Assembly: GCF_041909755.1 (NCBI RefSeq)
Contig: NZ_JAYRCW010000002.1
Coordinates: 1-64,000, forward strand
Direction of reading: 5' to 3'
Length of the DNA stretch: 64,000 nucleotides
Source: Sandaracinobacteroides sp041909755
GTDB lineage: Bacteria; Pseudomonadota; Alphaproteobacteria; Sphingomonadales; Sphingomonadaceae
Shown piece by piece: positions 54,469 to 63,646 of this stretch. The notes under the pieces were generated by a model. It did not search any database, had not been told where the DNA came from, and saw nothing but the letters and a program-made list of their open reading frames with translations. Both the position numbers and the translations under genes were made by a program. Numbering within the stretch: position 1 is the first letter of the stretch; each line of letters opens with the position of its first letter.

Positions 54469-55311
54469 TCATTGCCTGCGGGCCGAAAGCAGCCAGACCG
54501 CAGCGTCCATCGGCACACCCTCGTCTGTCGCCACGCCCGCATACAGGTCTTCCAGCGCCGCCGTGGCCGCCGCCAGCACACCTGGCCCGGCCGCCTCGGC
54601 CAGTTCGCCGACAGAAAAAGCCCCAAGGGCAAAGGCGGCCGCCCGGGCCGGTGTCGCCCCCGGCCCGCCCACCAGCATCGGCTGTTCCAGCAGCTGCCGG
54701 TCAAAGCCGGTGAAACCGGCCTCTTCCAGCAGCGCCCGGTGAAAATCCGGATCCGACAGCTGGAACGGCCCGGGTGCCAGCGGCTCGGCCTTTGGCAGCT
54801 CCACATGCGCGCCCACCACGCGCCGCATCTCCATCATCCAGGGATTGCGGCGGGGTTCCGCCCACACCGCCATGTTCAGCTGCGCGCCCGGCGCCAGCAA
54901 CGACGCCAGGTGCCGGAACGCCGCCGGCGGGTCCGCGAAGAACATCACGCCGAAGCGCGACATCAGTCGGTCGAAGGGTCCGCCGCCGGGCCGGGCGGTC
55001 GCCGCATCCCCCACCTCGAACCGCACCTGCGGCAGGCCTGTGGCGCGTCGCACCGCTTCGGCCACCAGCGCGGGGGAAATATCCAGCCCCAGCGCCAGCC
55101 CCTGCGGCCCGACCGCCTCGCCGATCCGCCGTGTGGTCCAGCCGCCGCCGCAGCCGATGTCCAGCACCCGCTCTCCGGCGCGGATGCCGGCCCGATCCAC
55201 CAGCGCCGCACCAAAGGCGGCCAGCTGGGCTTCCATCAGATCGACATCGCGCAGCCAGCGAAGCCCGCGCTCCCCCGACCAGTCCTCGGGCATCTGTGCG
55301 GCGGCGCTCAT
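54469..55311 (-). CDS. Class I SAM-dependent methyltransferase
   Basis: A 280-residue methyltransferase with the SAM site VLDIGCGGGWTT near residue 65 and RFGVMFFADPPAAF. Substrate unknown. The ATG at 55311 overlaps the cydX stop (ATGA), so it is translated with the cytochrome bd genes; a GTG at 55317 is less likely. Linked to the downstream ArsR gene in order and spacing. Confidence 0.85.
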   Translation of the reverse strand: MSAAAQMPEDWSGERGLRWLRDVDLMEAQLAAFGAALVDRAGIRAGERVLDIGCGGGWTTRRIGEAVGPQGLALGLDISPALVAEAVRRATGLPQVRFEVGDAATARPGGGPFDRLMSRFGVMFFADPPAAFRHLASLLAPGAQLNMAVWAEPRRNPWMMEMRRVVGAHVELPKAEPLAPGPFQLSDPDFHRALLEEAGFTGFDRQLLEQPMLVGGPGATPARAAAFALGAFSVGELAEAAGPGVLAAATAALEDLYAGVATDEGVPMDAAVWLLSARRQ

Positions 55312-55421
55312 TTCCACCAGGGCTCGCCATCGTCGTCGGCATGAAATTCATGCCACATCCCGTTCAGGATGCCGAACCCCACCGCGAGGCCGAGGCCGAG
55401 AACCCATGTGAAATACCACAT
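55308..55421 (-). CDS. cydX: Cytochrome bd small subunit
   Basis: A 37-residue single-helix protein (begins MWYFTWVLGLGLAV, then a short acidic tail ending EPWWK). CydX is needed to assemble and stabilise cytochrome bd, where it packs beside CydA. It lies 11 bases after cydB and overlaps the methyltransferase start. Short enough to be missed by automatic gene callers. Confidence 0.92.
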   Translation of the reverse strand: MWYFTWVLGLGLAVGFGILNGMWHEFHADDDGEPWWK

Positions 55422-55432
55422 CGCGGACCCTT

Positions 55433-56581
55433 TCAGTAGTAATCGCCCGAGGAGCGGACCTGTTCCGTCGTCACCCGCCCGAACAGCACCTTGAACACCC
55501 AGGCCGTGTACAGCAGCACCAGCGGCAGCAGGATCACCGTCGCCAGCAGCATGATCCACAAGGTGAGGTGGCTGGACGAGGCATTCCAGACCGTGAGGCT
55601 GGAGGACGGATCGACCGTGCTGGGCAGGATCACGGGGAACATCGACAGGCCCACGGTGGAAATGATGCCGACAACGGCAGCGGACGACCCGATGAAGACA
55701 CCCTTATCCCAGCGCCGGGCGATGCCCAGCATGGCCAGCGCCGTTCCGGCAAAGCCCAGAACCGGGGCCAGCAGCATCCAGGGGTGGGCGGCATAATTCT
55801 TCACCCAGGCGCCCGGCGACGCCACCGCGCCGTGCAGCAACGGGTTTGAGGGGCCGTTCGGATCCACGCCGGCCGCGATCTCCACCCCCATGTCGCCCAT
55901 CGCCACGAACAGCCCGCCGCCCGCGAACAGCAGCAGGCTCAGCACGCCTGCCCATTGCCCCAGCCGGCGCGCCCGGTCCAGCACGGGCCCATGCTCGATC
56001 TTCAGGCTGAGCCACCCGGCCCCGTGCAGCACCAGCATCGAGACAGAGAGCAGCCCGGCGAGCAACGTGAAGGGGGAGAACAGGTCCATGAGCCCGCCAT
56101 CCCAGAAGGCGCGAAGGTCGCTGTCCAGGTGGAACGGCACGCCCTTCAGCACGTTGCCGACCGCCACGCCGAACACCAGCGCGGGCACGAAACCGCCCAC
56201 GAACAGCGCCCAGTCCCAACGGGCGCGCCAGGCCGGATCATCCTTCTTCGACCGGTATTTGAAGCCGACAGGTCGCAGGATCAGCGCCATCAGCACCAGG
56301 AACATCGCGAGATAAAATCCGGAAAAGCTGATCGCATACACATGCGGCCAGGCCGCGAAGATCGCGCCGCCGCCCAGGATGAACCACACCTGGTTGCCTT
56401 CCCAGGTCGCGCCGATCGAGTTGATCACCAGCCGCCGCTCCTCGTCGGTGCGGGCGACGAAGGGCAGTACGGCAGCCACCCCCAGATCGAAACCGTCCGT
56501 CAGCGCGAACCCGATCAGCAGCACCCCCAGCAGCAGCCACCAGATCAGGCGAAGCGTCTCATAGTCGAAGGGAATGGGCAT
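55433..56581 (-). CDS. cydB: Cytochrome bd ubiquinol oxidase subunit II
   Basis: A 382-residue, nine-helix CydB. The N-terminal LIWWLLLGVLLIGFALTDGFD and the NQVWFILGGGAIFAAWP segment are diagnostic. The start at 56581 has GAGGAGAG upstream; the longer frame adds only five residues. Eleven bases separate it from cydA. With CydA it forms the high-affinity terminal oxidase. Confidence 0.96.
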   Translation of the reverse strand: MPIPFDYETLRLIWWLLLGVLLIGFALTDGFDLGVAAVLPFVARTDEERRLVINSIGATWEGNQVWFILGGGAIFAAWPHVYAISFSGFYLAMFLVLMALILRPVGFKYRSKKDDPAWRARWDWALFVGGFVPALVFGVAVGNVLKGVPFHLDSDLRAFWDGGLMDLFSPFTLLAGLLSVSMLVLHGAGWLSLKIEHGPVLDRARRLGQWAGVLSLLLFAGGGLFVAMGDMGVEIAAGVDPNGPSNPLLHGAVASPGAWVKNYAAHPWMLLAPVLGFAGTALAMLGIARRWDKGVFIGSSAAVVGIISTVGLSMFPVILPSTVDPSSSLTVWNASSSHLTLWIMLLATVILLPLVLLYTAWVFKVLFGRVTTEQVRSSGDYY

Positions 56582-56592
56582 CGCCTCTCTCC

Positions 56593-58176
56593 TCACTCGG
56601 CCGGCAGCGGCACGAAGCCGCCGCGCGCGCGATCCTCGGTCGCGGCCGGGCCGCGTTCCTCGCCCCTGTCAGGCCCGTGCCGGATCGCCGCCAGCATCAG
56701 CCGCACCATGATCACCGCCAGGATTCCATAGGCGAGCGTGAAGCCCGCGATCGTCGTCCAGATCTGCGGCAGGGTCAGGCTGGACGAGGCAAGGAAGGTG
56801 GGCAGCGCCCCTTCCACCGCCCAGGGCTGGCGGCCATATTCCGCCAGCACCCAGCCCATTTCAGCCGCCGCCCAGGGCAGCGGGATCACCGCGACCGCCA
56901 GCTTCTGGAACCAGCGCACCCCGAAGCGACGCTTGCTGGCCAGCCAGAAGGCCGTTCCGAAAAAGGCGATGAAGAAGAAACCCAGCCCCGCCATGCCCCG
57001 GAAGGCCCAGAACAGCACCGGCACATTGGGCACCGTGCTCCAGGCCGCCTTGTCGATGTCGTCGGCAGTCGCCGCGCGCGGATCGGCCACGAAGCGCTTC
57101 AGCAGCATCGCATAGCCAAGGTCGGTGCGGTGCTGCTCGAACTGCTCCCGCGCCGCCAGGTCCGTCCGGTCCACCTTCAGCTTCTCCAGCGCGTCATAGG
57201 CGAGGATTCCGCGCCCGATGCGCACCTCGGCGGTTTCCACCAGCTCGCGGATGCCCGTGACTTCGCCGGTGAACGACCGCGTCGCGATCAGCCCCAGCAC
57301 GGCAGGCACGCGGATCTCGAAATGCGTCACCTGGGCCTGCTTGTCCGGGATGCCGAAGATGGTCAGCCCGGCGGGCGCGGGTTCGGTTTCCCACATGGCC
57401 TCGATGGCGGCCAGCTTCATCTTCTGGTTGTCTGTCAGCGCATAGCCCGATTCATCGCCCAGCACGACGACCGACAGCGAAGAGGCAAGCCCGAAGGCCG
57501 CCGCCACCACGAAGCTGCGCCGGGCGATCGGCCCGAAGCGCCCCTTCAGCAGATACCAGCTGGAAACCCCCAGCACGAACACCGCCCCCGTCACATAGCC
57601 GGCGGAAACCGTGTGCACGAATTTCGCCTGCGCCACCGGGTTCATCAGCACCGCCATGAAATCGGTGACTTCCATGCGCATTGTTTCCGGGTTGAAGCGC
57701 GAGCCGACCGGGTTCTGCATCCAGCCGTTGGCGACAAGGATCCAGAGCGCAGACAGGTTCGACCCCAGCGCCACCATGAAGGTGACGAACAGGTGCCCCA
57801 CGCGGGTCAGCCGGTCCCAGCCGAAGAACATCAGCCCCACGAAGGTCGCCTCCAGGAAGAAGGCCATCAGCCCCTCGATCGCCAGCGGCGCCCCGAAGAT
57901 GTCGCCGACATAGTGGCTGTAGTAGGACCAGTTGGTGCCGAACTGGAACTCCATGGTGATGCCGGTCGCCACGCCCAGCACGAAGTTGATCCCGAACAGC
58001 TTGCCCCAGAAGCGTGTGGCGTCGCGCCACACCGCCTTGCCCGTCATCACATAGACACTCTCCATGATGACGAGCATGAAGGAGAGGCCGAGCGTGAGGG
58101 GGACGAACAGGAAATGGTACATCGCCGTCAGCGCGAACTGCAGGCGGGACATCTCGACGACGGCCAGATCGACCAT
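56593..58176 (-). CDS. cydA: Cytochrome bd ubiquinol oxidase subunit I
   Basis: A 527-residue CydA. Haem ligands are visible as His in ALTAMYHFLFVPL near residue 20, His in FVHTVSAGYVTG near 187 and Met in FRGMAGLGFF near 400. The long Q loop (LKVDRTDLAAREQFEQHR, then LGYAMLLKRF) places it in the L-subfamily like E. coli. AGGTGA precedes the ATG. Cytochrome bd tolerates sulfide, nitric oxide and low oxygen. Confidence 0.96.
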   Translation of the reverse strand: MVDLAVVEMSRLQFALTAMYHFLFVPLTLGLSFMLVIMESVYVMTGKAVWRDATRFWGKLFGINFVLGVATGITMEFQFGTNWSYYSHYVGDIFGAPLAIEGLMAFFLEATFVGLMFFGWDRLTRVGHLFVTFMVALGSNLSALWILVANGWMQNPVGSRFNPETMRMEVTDFMAVLMNPVAQAKFVHTVSAGYVTGAVFVLGVSSWYLLKGRFGPIARRSFVVAAAFGLASSLSVVVLGDESGYALTDNQKMKLAAIEAMWETEPAPAGLTIFGIPDKQAQVTHFEIRVPAVLGLIATRSFTGEVTGIRELVETAEVRIGRGILAYDALEKLKVDRTDLAAREQFEQHRTDLGYAMLLKRFVADPRAATADDIDKAAWSTVPNVPVLFWAFRGMAGLGFFFIAFFGTAFWLASKRRFGVRWFQKLAVAVIPLPWAAAEMGWVLAEYGRQPWAVEGALPTFLASSSLTLPQIWTTIAGFTLAYGILAVIMVRLMLAAIRHGPDRGEERGPAATEDRARGGFVPLPAE

Positions 58177-58266
58177 GAATCACCTCATAGAGTCGCAGGC
58201 AGTGAGTCGCTTGCCGGCCCGCCGCCGCACCTTATATGAGGATTTCCTAATTAAAAAGCCGATGGA
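58177..58266. promoter_or_regulatory. Divergent cydA/cydD promoter region
   Basis: A 90-base gap whose right part (58232-58257) is strongly AT-rich against the GC-rich background. It contains AGGATTTCCT, a short dyad, and TATAT and TTAAAAAG stretches that could serve as -10/-35 elements in both directions. No FNR box (TTGAT-N4-ATCAA) is present. Confidence 0.4.
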
Positions 58267-59829
58267 ATGAAAGCGTCAGAACAGCGCACCCGGCACCATG
58301 GCAGCCATGCCGCGACCATCAGCTGGCTGGCCGATGCGCTGGGCGCTGCGCTGGCGGCCGCAGGGCTGGCGCTGGGCGTCGCCGCCGTCGCACATCCCGG
58401 ATCGGCCGCCATGTGGCAGGCGGCGCTGCTGCTGGGCGCGGGCGGGGTGGTTCGCGCCGCCGCCCAATGGATGGCGACCGATCTCGGCCTGAAGGCCGCC
58501 TTCGCACGGAAGGCTGCGGAGCGCGCCCGCCACTGGCCCGCGCTGCTCGCGGCGCCGCGCGCCACCAGCCTCTCGGGCGACGATCTGGGCCGCGCCATCG
58601 ATTCGATCGAGATGCTGGAAGGGCTGGAGGCCCGCTTCCGCCCCCTGCGCCTCGCAGCCGTGGCGGCGCCGCTTCTCATCGCGCTGATCGTGGCGGCGGC
58701 CAGCCCGGTTTCGGCCGTCATCCTGCTGGCCACCCTGCCCCCCTTCATCGCAGGGCTGGCGCTGGCGGGCACCGCCGCGCGCGCCACGGCGGCGCGCCAG
58801 CTGGGCGCATTGCGGGATCTGAACGCGCTGTTCGCCGACAGGCTGCGGGCGCTGCCCGAAATCCGCCATTTCCGGGCGGAAGATCGCATCCTCCGCCAGA
58901 TGGGAGACAGCAGCCGGGCGCTGGCGGATCGCACCATCGCCACGCTCAGGATCGCCTTCCTGTCGGGCGGCGTGATCGAGTTCTTCGCGGCAATCGCCGT
59001 CGCGCTCGTCGCCCTCTACGCGGGCTTCAGCCTGCTGGGCATCCTGCCGTTCCGCGTGCCGGAAACGCTGTCGCTGCTGTCGGCCTTCTTCGTGCTGGCG
59101 ATGGCGCCGGAATTCTACCTGCCGTTCCGCCGCCTCGCCGCCGCCTACCACGACAAGCAGCTGGGCGAGGCGGCAGAAGCCGCCCTGGCAGCGCCCGATG
59201 CCGTCCCCGCGCCGGGAACCGCCCCCTTTGCCGGCGTTTCGGCAACCGGCCTGCTGCTGCGCCATGCCGAGGGCCCCCTGATCGGGCCGTTGGACTTCCG
59301 GCTGGACCCAACCGGCCTCATTGCGCTGGTCGGCCCCACCGGATCCGGCAAATCCTCCGTGCTGGCCGTCGTCGCAGGCCGCGCGCCCATCGTGGGCGGA
59401 ACGCTGACATGGGCCGAACGCGCACCGCCGCCGCTGGCCTGGGCCGGTCAGCGGGCCCTGATTCTGGCCGGCACCCTTGCCGACAACCTCGGCCTCGCCC
59501 GCCCCGGCGCACCAGACGCCGAGCTGGAGACGATGGCGGCCCGCCTCGGCCTTTCGCCGCTGCTGGCCACGCGCGGTCTCCACGGCGCGATCGACTGGCG
59601 CGGATCGGGCCTTTCCGGCGGAGAGCGCAGGCGCATCGGCGTGGCGCGGGCGCTTCTGTCCGGCCGGCCGCTGCTGCTGCTCGACGAGCCCACCGCCGAT
59701 CTCGACGCCGACAGCGCTGCACTGGTCCGCGCCGCAGTGGAAGAGGCTGGCCGCAGCCGCGCCATCCTCGTCGCCACGCATGATGACCAGCTCGCCGCCC
59801 TTGCCGCCCAAGTGGTGCGGCTGCCATGA
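58267..59829 (+). CDS. cydD: Thiol reductant ABC exporter subunit
   Basis: A 520-residue half transporter: six helices then an ATPase with Walker A VGPTGSGKSSV, signature LSGGERRRIGVARA and Walker B LLLLDEPTADLD. CydDC exports glutathione and cysteine, or haem-linked thiols, and is needed for cytochrome bd maturation. It overlaps cydC by four bases and diverges from cydABX. Confidence 0.93.
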   Translation: MKASEQRTRHHGSHAATISWLADALGAALAAAGLALGVAAVAHPGSAAMWQAALLLGAGGVVRAAAQWMATDLGLKAAFARKAAERARHWPALLAAPRATSLSGDDLGRAIDSIEMLEGLEARFRPLRLAAVAAPLLIALIVAAASPVSAVILLATLPPFIAGLALAGTAARATAARQLGALRDLNALFADRLRALPEIRHFRAEDRILRQMGDSSRALADRTIATLRIAFLSGGVIEFFAAIAVALVALYAGFSLLGILPFRVPETLSLLSAFFVLAMAPEFYLPFRRLAAAYHDKQLGEAAEAALAAPDAVPAPGTAPFAGVSATGLLLRHAEGPLIGPLDFRLDPTGLIALVGPTGSGKSSVLAVVAGRAPIVGGTLTWAERAPPPLAWAGQRALILAGTLADNLGLARPGAPDAELETMAARLGLSPLLATRGLHGAIDWRGSGLSGGERRRIGVARALLSGRPLLLLDEPTADLDADSAALVRAAVEEAGRSRAILVATHDDQLAALAAQVVRLP

Positions 59830-61409
59830 ACCGGCCCGGCAGCGGGATCGAGGAGATCGTGGCGAACCGGGCCAGCGCGCGCGCCCGCACCATGCGCGCC
59901 GCCATCCTGTGCGCGGTCGCCGCCGCTTTCGCCGGATCAGCGCTGCTGGGCCTTTCCGGCTGGTTTCTGGTCGGGGCCGGGCTTGCCGGGCTCGCCGGCG
60001 CGGCGGGCGCCTTCAACTATCTCGTCCCCAGCGCCTTCATCCGGCTGGCCGCCATCCTGCGCACCGGCGGCCGCTATGGCGAGCGGCTGCTGTCCCACAA
60101 GGCGGCAATCCTTTCGCTGGCCGAAGTGCGGACGGATCTTCTCGCCCGGCTCGCCGCGACCGACCCGCGCCTTGCGACCTCCTTTTCGACGGGCCAATCG
60201 GTCGCGCGGCTGACAGGCGGGGTGGACGCGCTCGAGGCCCGGATGGTGCAGGCTCCGGCGCGCCCGGCGGCCATCGCGGCCGCGCTGGTCGCGCTCGCGC
60301 TGTGCGGCTGGGCGAGCCCGATGGCGCTCCCCCTGCTGGCGCTGGCGCTGCTGGCGCTCCCGGCCGCGCTGGGGCGGCTCGCCGCCCGGATCGTCGATCC
60401 CCACATCGCACGCGCCGAAACCCTGCAACAGCGCCTGAAGGCCGAACTGGCCGAACTGCTGATGTCGGGGCCGGAACTCGCGGCCTATGGCCTCGCGGAA
60501 ACAGCGACGGCCGGGCTGCGCCGGTCAGCCGCCGAGATGGACAGCGCGCGCCTCGCCGCCGCACGGGGCGGCGCAGTCGCATCGGGGCTGCTCGCGGCGG
60601 CCGGGCCGCTCCTCGCGGCGCTTGTCTTCGCCCTGTCGCGCGGCGACGCCGCCGCCACGGCCGCCGCCGCACTTGCCGTCCTCGTCTCGGCGGAATCCCT
60701 GGGCGGCCCGCTGCGCTTCCGGCTGGAACAGGCCCGGTCGCAGACCGGCCTTGCTGAACTGGATCTCCTGGCCGCCGAAGCCGCACAGCCCTCGCGCCCG
60801 TTGCCGGCAGGTCCGCAACCCCTCGGCCTTGCAGGCGAACATCTGAACCCCGGGGAGAGGATGATTCTCACCGGCCGCTCGGGCTCGGGCAAGACCTCGC
60901 TGCTGGAAACGCTCGCCGGGCTTCGGGGGCATCCGGCTGTTCAGGCCGGTGTGGGCGGCCTCAGGGCGCAGGATGTGGCGTTCGAAGGGCTGTCCGCCCA
61001 GTTCGCGCTGGCTCCGCAGCACCCGGCCCTGCTGGCCGGCACGGTAGAGGACAATCTGCGCCTCGCCCGATCCGGCCTTGCGGAGGAGGAATTGTGGGCG
61101 GCGCTGGAAACGGCCTGCCTTGCTGCGGATGTCCGGGCGCTGCCGCACGGCCTCGCCACATTCCTGGGCGATGGCGGTGCGCGGCTGTCGGGTGGGCAGG
61201 TCAAGCGGCTGGCACTTGCCCGCGCCCTCCTCGCCGGCCGGCCATGGCTGCTCCTCGACGAGCCGACGGAGGGGCTGGACGCCGCCACCGAAGCGGAAGT
61301 CGCCCGCCGCCTGACGATCTGGCTGGACGAAACGGGAAGCGGGGCGGTGATCGCAACCCACCGCCCCGCCGTCCGGGCCATCGCGGCCCGGCATCTCGAT
61401 CTGGGATAG
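59826..61409 (+). CDS. cydC: Thiol reductant ABC exporter subunit
   Basis: A 527-residue partner of CydD with six N-terminal helices (AFAGSALLGLSGWFLVGAGL) and an ATPase carrying TGRSGSGKTSL, LSGGQVKRLALARA and LLLDEPTEGLD. It starts within the cydD stop (ATGA) and ends seven bases before the convergent nitronate monooxygenase gene. Confidence 0.93.
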   Translation: MNRPGSGIEEIVANRASARARTMRAAILCAVAAAFAGSALLGLSGWFLVGAGLAGLAGAAGAFNYLVPSAFIRLAAILRTGGRYGERLLSHKAAILSLAEVRTDLLARLAATDPRLATSFSTGQSVARLTGGVDALEARMVQAPARPAAIAAALVALALCGWASPMALPLLALALLALPAALGRLAARIVDPHIARAETLQQRLKAELAELLMSGPELAAYGLAETATAGLRRSAAEMDSARLAAARGGAVASGLLAAAGPLLAALVFALSRGDAAATAAAALAVLVSAESLGGPLRFRLEQARSQTGLAELDLLAAEAAQPSRPLPAGPQPLGLAGEHLNPGERMILTGRSGSGKTSLLETLAGLRGHPAVQAGVGGLRAQDVAFEGLSAQFALAPQHPALLAGTVEDNLRLARSGLAEEELWAALETACLAADVRALPHGLATFLGDGGARLSGGQVKRLALARALLAGRPWLLLDEPTEGLDAATEAEVARRLTIWLDETGSGAVIATHRPAVRAIAARHLDLG

Positions 61410-61415
61410 CGCCGC

Positions 61416-62426
61416 TCAGGCGGCCTTCGTCGCCCCGCCTGCCGGCACGCGGAACCCGGCCAGCCGCTGGTCCAGGATGGCTTCCGCCTCCCCGATGATC
61501 CGGCGGATCAGCTCGTCGCAGGTGGGAATGTCGTGGATCAGGCCCTGCACCATGCCCGCCCAGAACACGCCCTTCGAAAGATCGCCGGTTTCCAGGAGTT
61601 CCTTTCCGGCCACGCCAGAGACCAGCTCGCGCACATCCTCGAACTTCGCGTCCGGGTTCTTCAGGCGGCGCACCACCTCGTCAGAGACATCGCTCTTCCC
61701 CACGCGGGCAGTGTTGTGGAAGTTGCGGAAGATCAGGTGGCTGCCCCGTTCGTCATTCTCGATATATTTCTGCTTCACATTGTCGTGAACGGGCGCTTCC
61801 TTCGTGGCGCAGAAGCGGGTGCCCATGTTGATCCCTTCGGCCCCCAGCGCCAGCGCGGCAACCAGCCCGCGCCCGTCGCCGAACCCGCCAGAGGCCAGCA
61901 TCGGGATCTTCACCTTGTCGGCCGCCGCCGGGATCAGGATCAGGCCGGGGATATCATCCTCGCCGGGGTGGCCGGCGCATTCGAAGCCGTCGATCGAAAT
62001 GATGTCCACGCCCTTGCGCTCGGCCGACAGCGCGTGGCGGACGGCGGTGCACTTGTGCAGGATGACGGTGCCGGGAACGGCCTTCACCACTTCCCACACC
62101 TCCGCCACAGCCTGCGTGCCGGCGGTTTCGAAGATGCGCACGCCGGCATCCAGCGCGGCCTTCGCAAAGCCCACATAATCGGGCGACATCGTCGTGGGGA
62201 ACACGGTGACATTCACGCCGAACGGCTTCGACGTCATCCCCCGGCAGCGCTCCACCTCTTCGGCCAGCGCCTTCGGGCTGGGCTGCGTCAGCGCCGTCAG
62301 GATGCCGAGACCGCCCGCGTTCGAAACGGCGGAGGCCAGTTCGGCAATCCCGATGGACTGCATTCCCCCCTGGACGATCGGATGCTCGATCCCGAGCATG
62401 TCCGTGATGCGGGTACGAAACGGCAT
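61416..62426 (-). CDS. Nitronate monooxygenase family protein
   Basis: A 336-residue FMN-dependent TIM barrel (EHPIVQGGMQSIGIAELASA, GFECAGHPGEDD, MLASGGFGDGRGLVAALALG) that oxidises nitronates such as propionate-3-nitronate; some relatives are dehydrogenases. The His of FECAGHPGE fits the catalytic base. It stands alone. Confidence 0.88.
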   Translation of the reverse strand: MPFRTRITDMLGIEHPIVQGGMQSIGIAELASAVSNAGGLGILTALTQPSPKALAEEVERCRGMTSKPFGVNVTVFPTTMSPDYVGFAKAALDAGVRIFETAGTQAVAEVWEVVKAVPGTVILHKCTAVRHALSAERKGVDIISIDGFECAGHPGEDDIPGLILIPAAADKVKIPMLASGGFGDGRGLVAALALGAEGINMGTRFCATKEAPVHDNVKQKYIENDERGSHLIFRNFHNTARVGKSDVSDEVVRRLKNPDAKFEDVRELVSGVAGKELLETGDLSKGVFWAGMVQGLIHDIPTCDELIRRIIGEAEAILDQRLAGFRVPAGGATKAA

Positions 62427-62520
62427 GGCTAGAAACTCCCTCTGATCTCGCCTTCCCCCTAGCGCGTCTGCCGCACCGCCCGCACCTCACCTCAATGCCA
62501 GCCGCGCAAGCGTTTCCGGC

Positions 62521-62949
62521 TCAGGCGACCGCCAGGCTGACGTCGATGTTGCCGCGCACCGCATGGCTGTAGGGGCACACCGCGTCGGCCGCCGCCACAA
62601 GCGCCTCGGCCGCCGCGCGATCCACGCCCGGAACCGAAACCTTCAGCGCCACTTCCAGCCCGAAGCCGCCGTCCGGGCGCGGGCCGATGCCCACCGTCGC
62701 CTGCACGGTTGCATCCGCAGGCACCCGCGCCAGCGAACCGTCGCGCGCGGACACAGCCTTCATCGCGCTCAGGAAGCAGGCAGCAAACCCGGTTGCGAAC
62801 AGCTGCTCGGGGTTCACGCCCTTGCCGGCGCCGCCCAGTTCGCGGGGCATGCCCATCGTCACTTCGAAACTGCCGTCGTCCAGCCCGGAGGTGCCGTCGC
62901 GGCCGCCAACGGCGGTGGCGCTGGTGCGATAAAGCGTCTGGATTGCCAT
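62521..62949 (-). CDS. ohr: Organic hydroperoxide resistance protein
   Basis: A 142-residue OsmC/Ohr peroxidase that reduces lipid hydroperoxides using two cysteines, Cys 58 (GFAACFLSAM) and Cys 125 (AVCPYSHAV). The ATG at 62949 has GAGG nine bases upstream; one three codons earlier is less likely. It diverges from ohrR. Confidence 0.93.
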   Translation of the reverse strand: MAIQTLYRTSATAVGGRDGTSGLDDGSFEVTMGMPRELGGAGKGVNPEQLFATGFAACFLSAMKAVSARDGSLARVPADATVQATVGIGPRPDGGFGLEVALKVSVPGVDRAAAEALVAAADAVCPYSHAVRGNIDVSLAVA

Positions 62950-62998
62950 CAAAGTCATCCTCTTCCCGAATGTGCAGCGGCCCGGCCCGCGCCGAACT

Positions 62999-63029
62999 AT
63001 ATCGCTATCGATTTCATCGTGTGCGATAT
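62999..63029. promoter_or_regulatory. OhrR operator candidate between ohr and ohrR
   Basis: A 31-base dyad centred on 63014: outer arms ATATCGC and GCGATAT, inner arms CGAT and ATCG, 11 of 15 pairs matching. It sits in the divergent ohr-ohrR gap where OhrR repressors bind. Confidence 0.65.
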
Positions 63030-63091
63030 GAATGGCGAATCAGCCCGTGTCAATGCTTGCGATAAGGTCGTGCACGATCTATCTGTCCGCC

Positions 63092-63544
63092 ATGGCAACG
63101 CACCCGCATCCGGACCCTGTCGATCCCTTCGCGGACTATCTCTGCTTTTCGCTCTATGCCGCGAACCTGGCCGTCGGCCGGCGCTACAAGCCGCTGCTGG
63201 ATCCGCTCGACCTCACCTATCCGCAATATCTGGTGCTGGTGGCGCTGCGCGAAACCGGTGCCCAGCCTGTCGGCGCATTGGGGGACAGGCTTTGCCTCGA
63301 AACCAACACCCTCACCCCGCTGCTGAAGCGGATGGAGGCGGCCGGGCTCGTCACCCGGCGGCGCAATCCGGCCGACGAACGGGTCGTGCTGGTCGGCCTG
63401 TCTGCGAAGGGCGCCGATCTGGCCGAACGGGCCCGCGCGGTGCCCGCGCAGCTGATGGACGGCCGCATGGCGGATATTCCCCGGCTTTCAGCGCTGAACG
63501 CCGAATTGAAGGCGCTGCGCGCCGCCCTCGGCGAACCGGCCTGA
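63092..63544 (+). CDS. ohrR: MarR-family organic peroxide sensor
   Basis: A 150-residue MarR repressor of the OhrR type. Cys 18 in DYLCFSLY is the conserved peroxide-sensing residue; the DNA-binding helix is VGALGDRLCLETNTLTPLL and the wing RRNPADERVVLVGLS. The start at 63092 follows from family N-termini. It represses ohr until oxidised by organic peroxide. Confidence 0.92.
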   Translation: MATHPHPDPVDPFADYLCFSLYAANLAVGRRYKPLLDPLDLTYPQYLVLVALRETGAQPVGALGDRLCLETNTLTPLLKRMEAAGLVTRRRNPADERVVLVGLSAKGADLAERARAVPAQLMDGRMADIPRLSALNAELKALRAALGEPA

Positions 63545-63646
63545 CACATCCGGCGCGGCCCTGCACCGGACTTGCCGCCGCCGATCGCGCAAAGTCTGCC
63601 AAATGGGTTGATATGTGCCCTCCACAGGCGCATTGGGCATGCCAAG

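Noticed and set aside
58232..58257. AGGATTTCCTAATT near cydD as another copy of the CTAA operator
   Set aside because: It has CCTAA but no matching TAG half at the right spacing and lies outside the catabolic block.
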